Below, in pieces: positions 8,148 to 15,992 of a stretch of 64,000 bases of DNA. A program made the translations under genes and the position numbers. Origin of the DNA: CAXXOK01 sp963663285 (GTDB taxonomy: Bacteria > Bacillota > Clostridia > Christensenellales > Aristaeellaceae); contig CAXXNI010000002.1 of assembly GCA_963663285.2 (NCBI GenBank), forward strand, positions 2,108,001 through 2,172,000, given 5' to 3'. The notes under the pieces are model-generated. The model was not told the origin of the DNA, made no database searches, and saw only the letters and a list, made by a program, of their open reading frames with translations. How positions within the stretch are numbered: position 1 is the first letter of the stretch; every line of letters begins with the position of its first letter.

Positions 8148-9027
8148 AGCCATCCTTGCGCTGGACGCGGGCGGCACGAGCATAAAACTGTCGCTGGTGG
8201 AAAGCGGTAAGGAGCCTGCAGGAGGCACCGCCGTCGCCTTTGAGGGCGATACGAAGGATGCGCTGCTCACTGCCTTTCGCAAAGCGCTGCTGACGGGGCA
8301 GGCCGGGGCGGAGCGCCTCGGCTGCCGCATCGCGCATGTGGGCATTGCCTGCCCGGGACCGTTCGACTTTTTCCACGGTGTTAGCCTGATGACCCACAAG
8401 TGGGCGGGCATCCGCGGGGTACCGCTAAAGCCGGTGGTCGCGGAGGTGTTTCCGGGCGTCCCCCTGTCGTTTCTGCACGACTCGACTGCCTTTATGCTGG
8501 GCGAGGCTTTCGCAGGCGCGGCAGGCGCGGCGCAAAACCCTGCCGGGGTCATGCTGGGCACAGGCATTGGCTACGCGTTTATGAAAAACCGCCGCGTCTG
8601 CCTGGATGAAACGCTTTCGCCGCTGGTGCGGCTGTGGCGTTTACCCTACCGGGACGGCACCGTTGAAGATTACGTATCCAGACGCGCCATTCGCAAACGC
8701 TATGGCGACAATCGCGGTCTTACGGAAGCGCCTGATGTGCAGGCTATCGCCGCACAGGCATCCGCAGGCGAGCCAGAGGCGTTGGCAGCCTTCCGGGAAA
8801 CCGGCGCGCTGCTGGGCAGTGTACTGCGCATCTATCTGGACGCGGCTTGTGATCTTGTGGTCATCGGCGGGCAAATTGCCCGTTCCGCGGCGCTGTTTTT
8901 GCCGGAAACGCAAAAGGCGCTAACCGTACCCGTTATGGCCGCCACCCACATCGATAATGCGGCGATACGCGGCATATCCGTTTTCTGCACCCATCAGGAT
9001 GTGACAGCCGTATCCCGCAACGGATAG
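8140..9027 (+). CDS. ROK-family sugar kinase
   Basis: A 295-aa actin/hexokinase-fold kinase. The N-terminal phosphate-1 motif is LALDAGGTSIKLSLVESG, followed by IACPGPFDF, LHDSTAFMLGEA and the phosphate-2 motif GVMLGTGIGYAF. The C-terminal VVIGGQIARSA forms the adenosine motif. The zinc-binding CxCGxxGC found in most ROK kinases is absent, placing it with the zinc-less glucokinase-like branch. It begins 8 bases inside the preceding gene, so translation is coupled. The substrate is not readable from sequence; in this operon it would supply a hexose or amino-sugar phosphate to the isomerases. MurNAc phosphorylation is better assigned to the gene at 17775. Confidence 0.82.
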   Translation: MREAILALDAGGTSIKLSLVESGKEPAGGTAVAFEGDTKDALLTAFRKALLTGQAGAERLGCRIAHVGIACPGPFDFFHGVSLMTHKWAGIRGVPLKPVVAEVFPGVPLSFLHDSTAFMLGEAFAGAAGAAQNPAGVMLGTGIGYAFMKNRRVCLDETLSPLVRLWRLPYRDGTVEDYVSRRAIRKRYGDNRGLTEAPDVQAIAAQASAGEPEALAAFRETGALLGSVLRIYLDAACDLVVIGGQIARSAALFLPETQKALTVPVMAATHIDNAAIRGISVFCTHQDVTAVSRNG

Positions 9028-9041
9028 GGGGAAACCAAACC

Positions 9042-9884
9042 ATGAGCGCTTTTGCCAAACTACGGGAATCCAACTTCTCCGCTACGGAAAAACGCATTGC
9101 CGAGTACATTCTCCAGCACAGTGCGGAGCTGCCGGATCTGTCCATCAGCACCATTGCGGAAGAATGTGAAACCAGCAAGTCCATGGTAGTACAGCTTTGC
9201 AAAACCGCCGGTTTCAAAGGCTACAAGGACCTGAGCAGCCAGCTTTTGGTGGAGCAGGCCATTGCGGAGCATACGCAGGAAGCGGTTTACGAGGATATTC
9301 ACCCCGGCTGCACCGTTTCGCAAATTTGCCAAATCACCATCCGCGCGGAGCTGCGCTCCATACAGGATACCGAAGCAATCATCGACACGGACGCCATCAC
9401 CAAAGCAGTGGATTGGATGAGCAAGGCAGAGCTGATACAGCTGTTCGGCGTTGGCGGCAGCGGCGTAGCGGCGCTGGATTTATACAACAAGCTTACCCGT
9501 ATCGGCATTAACGCCCGTTATACGCAGGATACACACTGCCAGATGCTGGAGACCTCTTCGCTCAACGAGCGGAGTGTAGTGGTTGTGTTCTCTTACAACG
9601 GCCGTACCAAGGATATGATCGAGGCGGTGGAACTGAGCCGTGCCATGGGCGCGAAGGTCATTTCCGTAACGCGCTACGGCAATAACCCCATCAGTGATCT
9701 GGCGGATATTCCGCTGTTTGTTGCCAGCAACGAATCATTGGCGCGTGTTACGGCCATGAGCTCCCGCCTGAGCACGCTGACCATGGTGGACGTGTTGTTC
9801 GCCTGCCTGGCCAGCCATATGAGCGACCGCATACAGGAGATTGCCAAACGCAATACGGAAATTGCCAAGCGCCGCAGAAAGTAG
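9042..9884 (+). CDS. RpiR/MurR-family transcriptional regulator
   Basis: A 280-aa regulator with an N-terminal HTH_6 domain (about 1-75; FSATEKRIAEYILQH followed by ISTIAEECETSKSMVVQLCKTAGFKGYKDL) and a C-terminal SIS phosphosugar-binding domain (about 120-260; LFGVGGSGVAALDLYNKL and VVVFSYNGRTKDMIEAVELS). The family includes E. coli MurR, which senses MurNAc-6-phosphate. Located between the ROK kinase and namZ in the same operon, it is the best local candidate for the protein that binds the GAACTAGT operator pairs at 4779-4820 and 12172-12210, with a phosphosugar as inducer. That pairing is inference; no binding evidence exists in the sequence alone. Confidence 0.9.
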   Translation: MSAFAKLRESNFSATEKRIAEYILQHSAELPDLSISTIAEECETSKSMVVQLCKTAGFKGYKDLSSQLLVEQAIAEHTQEAVYEDIHPGCTVSQICQITIRAELRSIQDTEAIIDTDAITKAVDWMSKAELIQLFGVGGSGVAALDLYNKLTRIGINARYTQDTHCQMLETSSLNERSVVVVFSYNGRTKDMIEAVELSRAMGAKVISVTRYGNNPISDLADIPLFVASNESLARVTAMSSRLSTLTMVDVLFACLASHMSDRIQEIAKRNTEIAKRRRK

Positions 9885-9908
9885 CGGCACAGAAAGGGAC
9901 AGGTCGTT

Positions 9909-11054
9909 ATGAAAGCACATGTATTGAGCGGGTTGGATCGCATCCATACTGTCGATGATCTGCTGCAGGACAAACGCGTAGGCCTGATGACGACGCCCAC
10001 CGGCATTGACCATCAGCTGCGCAGCGGCATCGACCTGATCCACGGACAGTACCGGCTTACGGCGCTGTTTGGCGTGGAGCATGGCATCCGCGGGGATATA
10101 CAGGCCGGGGAAAAGGTGGATACCTACGTGGACCCGTCCACCGGCGTGACCGTGTACAGCGCTTTTGGCGACAACGACCATTTTACCGATGAAATGCTGG
10201 ATGCGTTCGATGTGCTTGTGTTTGATATACAAGACGTCGGCGTCCGGTTTTATACCTATCTTTATTCGCTTTCCTACGCTATGGAAGCCTGCGCCCGCGC
10301 CGGTAAACCCATGGTGGTGCTGGATCGCATCAACCCTATCGGCGGCGTGCACCACTCCGGCACCGTACTGGATTTGTCCTGCCGCTCTTTTATTGGGGAT
10401 TACGAACTGCCTACGCAATACGGCATGACCATCGGCGAGTATGCCCGCTATGTAAAGGATTACCTGCATTTGGACGTAGCGCTTACGGTTGTGCCCCTTT
10501 CCGGCTGGGAACGCGGCATGTATCTGGACGATACGGATTTGCCGTGGGTTGCCCCTTCACCCAACTGCCCCAGCCTATCGGCGGCGCTGTGCTACGTTGG
10601 CACCTGCGTATTTGAGGGCAGCAATTTAAGCGAAGGCCGCGGCACTACGCTGCCCTTTGAGGTCATTGGCGCTCCGTGGGTGGATAGCGCCCTGCTGGAA
10701 AAACGCATGGGCCAGCTGCATTTGCCGGGCGTTCATTTCCGCCGCACCTCTTTTTGCCCCACCTTCAGCAAACATGCAGGCAAGCTGTGCCACGGCGTGC
10801 AAATGCATGTGCTGGACCGGGAACAGTACGACGCGTTTATTGATGGACTGATGCTGATGGATACGATTCGCGAGTTGTATCCGCAGGAGTTTGTTTTCGT
10901 CCGTTGGAACGAAAACAGCCGTCCTTCCATCGATTATTTATTGGGAACCTCCGAATACCGCGAAGGCAAACGGACGGCACAGGAATTGATCAGCCATCAC
11001 CGCCCGCTGGTGGAAGCCTTCACCCAAAAAGCAAAACCTTATCTGTTGTACTAA
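9909..11054 (+). CDS. namZ: NamZ-type exo-beta-N-acetylmuramidase (DUF1343, GH171), cytoplasmic
   Basis: A 381-aa DUF1343 protein. The family member NamZ of Bacillus removes MurNAc from the non-reducing end of peptidoglycan fragments. Signatures are LMTTPTGID, the active-site block LFGVEHGIRGDIQAGE (catalytic Glu in VEHG), VYSAFGDND, VFDIQDVGVRFYTYLYSL, VVLDRINPIGG and the C-terminal FEGSNLSEGRGTTLPFEVIGAPW. The N-terminus begins MKAHVLSGLDRI with no signal peptide, unlike secreted NamZ, so hydrolysis should take place inside the cell on an imported MurNAc-containing saccharide. It sits in the operon with the RpiR regulator, and its product would be phosphorylated by the MurK-type kinase and cleaved by MurQ. 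The family call is very strong; strict substrate identity is inferred. Confidence 0.92.
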   Translation: MKAHVLSGLDRIHTVDDLLQDKRVGLMTTPTGIDHQLRSGIDLIHGQYRLTALFGVEHGIRGDIQAGEKVDTYVDPSTGVTVYSAFGDNDHFTDEMLDAFDVLVFDIQDVGVRFYTYLYSLSYAMEACARAGKPMVVLDRINPIGGVHHSGTVLDLSCRSFIGDYELPTQYGMTIGEYARYVKDYLHLDVALTVVPLSGWERGMYLDDTDLPWVAPSPNCPSLSAALCYVGTCVFEGSNLSEGRGTTLPFEVIGAPWVDSALLEKRMGQLHLPGVHFRRTSFCPTFSKHAGKLCHGVQMHVLDREQYDAFIDGLMLMDTIRELYPQEFVFVRWNENSRPSIDYLLGTSEYREGKRTAQELISHHRPLVEAFTQKAKPYLLY

Positions 11055-11079
11055 AACCCACAGAAGGGGGTAGGGGCGC

Positions 11080-12150
11080 GTGAACCATACGGTTGTCCCC
11101 TTGGCGCCTGCCGATTACCCATCCGCCGAGGCGCTGTGGAACCAAATCGCATCCGACGGCGAAACCCTGTACCGTCCGCTTCATCCGGGTACGCTTCCTT
11201 TCGCGGGCGAAGGCATGCACGCATTCGCCGCCAAACGGGACGGAAGATTGATCGGCTGGATACATGGAACAGCAAAGCAGACCTTTTTACCGGGCGAAGA
11301 CGCGGCAAACACCCCCGCGTACCTGACCACGGTATTGGTGCAAAAAGACTGCCGCAGGCAGGGCGTAGGCCGCGCATTGCTCACAGCACTGATGGACGCG
11401 TACCGCGCCGAGGGTAAACAGACGCTCGTCTGCTCCGGGGATAACCCGGTGCACCTGTCCTGGCTCATCCCCGGCACACCCGGGCACGACCACAACAACG
11501 CGCCCGGCGTGGAAGAAAGCGGTATGGGCTTTGCGTTTTTAAGCCATCTGGGCTTTGGCTGTGATTTTCATGAAATCGCCATGTATATGGCGCTGAAAGA
11601 CTACCAACGACCAGAAGCGATTACGCAAAAGCAGGAAGCGCTGCTTGCACAGGGCATCCGCACCGGGCGGTATGACCTGTCTCTGGGCACGGAGTTTGAC
11701 GAAATGTGCGACCGTGTGGGCAGCGAGTACTGGCGCAGCGTACTGCGCAGCGAGCTGGCCGCATGGCGGGAAAACCGCCCCAATGACGATCCGCAATTCT
11801 GGCCCGACGGCATATGCCCCAAGGGTCCCCGCACGCTGCTGACGGCTACGGTAAACGGCCACATTGTAGGGTTTACAGGCCCCGTCGCCCGGCAAAAAAG
11901 CGGACGCGGCTGGTTTACAGGCATCTGTACCGACCCGCAGTATTCCGGCAAGGGCATCGCATCGGTGCTGTTTGCTCTCCTGCTGGAGGAGTTTATCGCG
12001 CAGGGGGCTGATTTCTGCACCCTGTTTACCGGCCGGGATAACCCCGCACAGAGAATTTACCTGCGCGCAGGTTTGCGGATCGTAGCGCGTTTCGCGGTCA
12101 TGTCCATTCCGCTTGCCGGGTCGCAGCGGTACGAACACACCTATTTTTAG
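11080..12150 (+). CDS. Tandem GNAT-domain acetyltransferase
   Basis: A 356-aa protein with two GNAT folds. The first (about 1-170) has the acetyl-CoA loop VQKDCRRQGVGRALLTAL. The second (about 200-356) has TDPQYSGKGIASVLFALLLEEF and ends with the typical NPAQRIYLRAGLRIV strand-helix. A GTG start at 11080 is preceded by GAAGGGGGTAGGGG. It is the last gene of the operon starting at 4884 and directly follows namZ. Acetylation of an amino sugar such as glucosamine or muramic acid would suit the context, but the sequence does not identify the acceptor; antibiotic acetylation is an alternative. Confidence 0.8.
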   Translation: MNHTVVPLAPADYPSAEALWNQIASDGETLYRPLHPGTLPFAGEGMHAFAAKRDGRLIGWIHGTAKQTFLPGEDAANTPAYLTTVLVQKDCRRQGVGRALLTALMDAYRAEGKQTLVCSGDNPVHLSWLIPGTPGHDHNNAPGVEESGMGFAFLSHLGFGCDFHEIAMYMALKDYQRPEAITQKQEALLAQGIRTGRYDLSLGTEFDEMCDRVGSEYWRSVLRSELAAWRENRPNDDPQFWPDGICPKGPRTLLTATVNGHIVGFTGPVARQKSGRGWFTGICTDPQYSGKGIASVLFALLLEEFIAQGADFCTLFTGRDNPAQRIYLRAGLRIVARFAVMSIPLAGSQRYEHTYF

Positions 12151-12171
12151 GGTCGTTTTTTACAACGGATA

Positions 12172-12240
12172 GAACTAGTTTGGAAAATATTCAATATTCC
12201 ATGAACTAGTCTTGACGTGATGCCGGATTACTGCTATACT
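12172..12240 (+). promoter_or_regulatory. Promoter with GAACTAGT operator pair for the ABC transporter operon
   Basis: GAACTAGT occurs at 12172-12179 and 12203-12210, start to start 31 bp, the same spacing as at 4780/4811. The second copy lies 1 base before the -35 TTGACG (12212-12217); the -10 TATACT (12235-12240) follows after 17 bp. The transporter is therefore predicted to belong to the same regulon as murQ and namZ. Confidence 0.8.
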
Positions 12241-12332
12241 GGACGAAACAAAGATGTTTATATCTGGTGCTTCCAGTTTGCAGATAGTTTCGGCATACCG
12301 TTTTTATTGTCGGCAAAAAGGAGGATGATCCA

Positions 12333-13324
12333 ATGCAATCAAAAAACGCCGCAAGGGTTGGTGCGGTAAACCAGGGGAATATTTTCACCTCTGCCCGGAC
12401 GCGCAAACTCGTTGGTCTGCGCATCTGGCGTAATCGTTACATCTACTTAATGATATTGCCGGTGCTGCTGTACTTTATCCTGCTCAAGTATTTGCCCATG
12501 TGGTTCCTGCGCAGTGCGTTTTACGATTACAAACTGCTCAAGGGTTTTGACGGTTCCAAATTCGTCGGGCTGAAATACTTTATCCGGTTGTTTACCAATC
12601 CCAATTTAATGGGTTACATCCGCAATACCTTGGTCCTCAATTTCAGCGCGCTGATTTTCCTGTTTCCGGCTCCGCTGATTTTTGCCATTATGCTCAACGA
12701 ACTGCGCAACAGCCATTTTATGAAGTTTGTGCAGACCATCTCCTACCTGCCCCACTTCGTTTCCACCGTTGTTTTAGTCTCCATGATCTCCACCCTCATC
12801 TCCCCCAGCTACGGCAGCCTTGCGGCGCTTGCCAAAGCGTTTGGAAATACGCCGATCAACTACCTGAGTATTCCGGAATATTTCGTGCCGATCAACGTTA
12901 TTTCCGGTTTCTGGCAATCGGTAGGCTGGAGCGCGGTCATCTACGTGGCAACGCTGGCAGGCATCGACCGCGGCCTGTACGAGGCGGCCCGCATCGACGG
13001 CGCCAACCGCTGGCAGCCAAACCCTGCACGTAACGCTGCCGGGGCTGTCCACAACGTTTCGTACTGCTGCTGATCATGCAGGTTGGCCAGCTGCTGAACG
13101 TTAACTTTGAAAAGATTTATCTGCTGCAAAATACATTGAATCTTTCCGCATCCGAAATGCTGCCCACCTTTGTGTACAAAACGGGTATGGAAAGCCACAA
13201 CTACGGCTACGCGACTGCCGCAGGCCTGTTCAACTCCGTTTGCAGCGTCATTCTGGTACTGGTCGCCAATACGGTCAGCCGGAAGGTATATCCGATACGT
13301 CGCTATTCTAGAAAAGGAGGATAA
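12333..13324 (+). CDS. Carbohydrate ABC transporter permease, LplB-like (two frameshifts)
   Basis: A CUT1-family inner permease of about 330 aa after correction. The first frame carries the N-terminal membrane segments (YIYLMILPVLLYFILLKYL), an FVGLKYFIRLFTN block and the EAA loop YEAARIDGANRW that docks the ATPase. It is broken by an apparent extra base at CC 13017-13018 and another in TTT 13057-13059. With both removed the protein continues TLHVTLPGLSTTFVLLLIMQVGQLLNVNFEKIYLLQN to the stop at 13324. The start ATG at 12333 follows AAAGGAGG. It forms an operon with the second permease (5-bp gap) and the binding protein. No ATPase gene is near; a shared MsmX-type ATPase elsewhere is expected. 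Confidence 0.8.
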
Positions 13325-13329
13325 AACGC

Positions 13330-14270
13330 ATGGTTCCAAGTTATAATGCCAGTCAACCGAAGCATAAGAAAAATGGCGATTTTATCCGCCGTTCCCGTGG
13401 AGAAAAGATTTTCGGCGGCGTCAATCTGTTCTTGATGATCCTGCTGCTTTGCTTTTTCCTGTATCCGCTGCTGAACATGCTCTCCATTTCCTGCAGCAAC
13501 GAATACGCTGTCTTACGGGCAGAGGTTACCTTTTTCCCCATCGGTTTTAATCCCCAGGCATACGAAATGATTTTTCAAACGCAGGAGCTGTGGCGCTCGG
13601 TCGCCAATAGCCTTTTCGTCGCCCTGGTCGGCTGTGTCAGCAGTCTGGTCATGCTGTCTCTGGCTGCCTATCCCCTTGCGTTTGCAAAGTTTTACGGCAA
13701 GAAAATCTACACCTTTTTAATCCTGTTCACCATGTGGTTCAACGGCGGCATCATCCCCACGTTCTTAACCATCATGCAGCTGGGGCTGTACGATTCGCTC
13801 TGGTCCCTGATTTTCAACAGCATGGTTTCGGCGTATTACGTGGTGATTGTGCGCAGTTACTTCAGCTCCATTCCCATCTCCGTGGTGGAAAGCGCGCGCA
13901 TTGACGGCGCGAACGATTTTAAGATTCTCTTTCAGCTGATCCTGCCGCTGAGCAAGCCGGTGCTCGCCACCGTCGCACTGTGGGTCATCGTCGGCCACTG
14001 GAACGATTACCTCAACGCCTTGCTCTTTATCTCCAGCAAAGAGAACTACAACCCTGCAGTTGGTTTTGAAAGAGTTGGTGCTCAACGCCGATTCCTCCAT
14101 CTACAACATCAGCATGTCCTCCACGGTCAGCACGGGCGGCGCGGTAGCGCTGGGTCAGCAAGGTTCGCAACGCAGTGCTTGTGGTCGCCATGATCCCGAT
14201 GGTCATCCTGTACCCCTTCGTTCAGCGCTACTTTGTAAGCGGCATCATGCTGGGTTCGGTGAAGGGTTGA
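13330..14270 (+). CDS. Carbohydrate ABC transporter permease, LplC/YtcP-like (two frameshifts)
   Basis: The second CUT1 permease, about 312 aa after correction. Features are an N-terminal membrane segment (LFLMILLLCFFLYPLLNML), the SCSNEYAVLRAEVTFFPIGFNPQAYE region characteristic of the LplC subgroup, and the EAA loop VVESARIDGANDF. An extra A at 14050-14051 and another at 14160-14161 shift the frame. Removing them restores the ENYTLQLVLKELVLN and MIPMVILYPFVQRYF segments and the usual C-terminal SVKG end at 14268-14270. The gene is five bases behind the first permease with GGAGG before its ATG. It partners the binding protein at 14334 to import an oligosaccharide for the cytoplasmic NamZ/glycosidase set. 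Confidence 0.8.
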
Positions 14271-14333
14271 TATGGTTACGACGAGGCAGGTATGCTTCGT
14301 TCTGATAACGCATTAGCTTGAGGAGGGAAAATC

Positions 14334-15925
14334 ATGAAGAAAGTCCTGGCTACCATCTTGGCGCTTTGCCTGCTGTGTACCGCTACGGCAGCATTGGCGA
14401 CCGCGGAATCCGCCGCTCAGTTGCCCAAGAGCGAAAACCTATACTTCGACAACGGCCTGGAAATTACAGGCATGGGCATCCATTTCAATAACTACCCCAC
14501 CGAGTTTGACGGCTGCTACTACTTCCCCGCCATTCAGGCGCTGACCAACGCGACCATCAACATCGACTGGCGCGTGGCGGATAACTACTCCACGCAGCTG
14601 GCAACTACGCTGGCTTCCGGCGTTCTGCCCGACATCATCGTACCCGGTGTTGGCGGCAGCGGCGTAATGAACCTCGTCAGCGAAGGCGCTGCGATTGCGC
14701 TGGACGATTACATCGACCTGATCCCCAACATCGTTGCGGCGGTCGGCGAAGACCGTATGGCAAGCTGGCGTCAGGCTGACGGCCACATCTACACCATCCC
14801 CACCATCGTTAACGTTCCCGGTTCCCAGTCCGTAATGATCCGTCAGGATTGGCTGGATCAGCTGGGCATGGCTGCCCCCCACCACGTGGGACGAGTGGGT
14901 TGCCATGTGGCGTGCCTTCAAAGAAAACGACATGAACGGCAACGGCGATACGACCGATGAAATCCCGCTGGCGTTGGAACAGGGCGAAAACGGCGAGCGC
15001 TGCATGGCCAGCCTGCTCAACGCTTTCGGCATCAAAGCGTCCAACGATTGCCAGTTCTGCGTATTGGAAGACGGCACCTACACCATGGTGTACGAACATC
15101 CCCGTTATCTTGAGTTCCTCCAGGCTGTGCAGGATCTGTACGCCGAAGGTTTGATCGACCCCGAGTTCGCAACCCGCACGCAGGCCGAACTCTTCACCGT
15201 AATGGATAACGGCTTGGTCGGCTCCACCATGACTTGGGCCGAGCGCGCCAAACTTTCCAGCTACTCCAACCAGGAAGCCGGCGACGAAGATGCGCTGTGG
15301 ACCTGTGTTACCCCCCATCACCGGTCCTTACGGCGATCAGATGACGCAGGAGCGCAAAGCCGTAACGTCCGTATGGTGCATCACTCCGGCAGCTGAAGAA
15401 GCCGGCAAGGTGGAAGATATTCTGCGCCTGTTCAACTGGAACTACAGCGAAGAAGGTCTGAACCTGTACAACTATGGCATCGAAGGCGAGACCTACGATA
15501 TGGTCGACGGCGTTGCCGTACTCAAACCCGAAGTTGTTGCTAACGGCTTTGTAGGCTACCGCCTGCTGGGCATGGAGTTTGAGCCCTTCGGCGGCTGGTG
15601 GCAGACCAACGCTTTCATGCAGTGCCTGTTCTCCGGCGCGACGGTGGATGATCTGGATGCGCCTTCCGCCTCGTTCTACAACGGCTTGGCGATTGTGAAC
15701 AACGGCTACTACTATCCGATGCCCCAGACGATGGAAACCGACGCGTATGTTGAGTACCGCGCCGAGTTGATCACCACCGGCGTTTGCACGCTGCGTGACC
15801 AGACCATCGCGGGCCAGATGACCATGGACGAGTTCTCCGCCAAGTACGAGAGCCTGAAAGCCCAGGGCTTGCAGGAAATCATCGACGAAGGCACCGCCGC
15901 TTATGCGTTGATCAGCGGCAACTAA
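14334..15925 (+). CDS. Extracellular solute-binding protein of the ABC importer (two frameshifts)
   Basis: A large CUT1-type binding protein (about 529 aa after correction), like YtcQ/LplA. A signal peptide MKKVLATILALCLLCTATAALA with small residues before cleavage is clear; there is no standard lipobox. The first frame reaches LDQLGMAAP, where an extra C in the C6 run 14875-14880 shifts it. The middle frame runs MWRAFKENDMNGNGDTTDE to DALWTCVTP, where an extra C in C6 at 15311-15316 shifts it again. The last frame runs to a normal C-terminus at 15925. MNGNGDTTDEIP is a typical calcium-like loop of this family. A GAGGG site precedes the ATG, and a perfect terminator follows. It would capture the MurNAc-containing or related saccharide; the ligand is inferred from the operon only. 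Confidence 0.82.
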
Positions 15926-15942
15926 TTACCACTCACAGGCAT

Positions 15943-15975
15943 CGAGGGCTTGGCGAAAGCCAAGCCCTCGCTTTT
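15943..15975 (+). terminator. Rho-independent terminator after the transporter operon
   Basis: A perfect 12-bp stem (15943-15954 with 15959-15970) closed by a GAAA tetraloop is followed by CTTTTT. It separates the transporter genes from the DUF4838 gene, which starts 18 bases later, so that gene depends on read-through or a promoter I cannot see. Confidence 0.9.
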
Positions 15976-15992
15976 TAAGGGAAGGGATCGCT

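Noticed and set aside
7206..8567. Long minus-strand open frame (453 codons)
   Set aside because: Antisense to the phosphomannose-isomerase-like and ROK kinase genes, which have strong family motifs; a GC-rich shadow frame.
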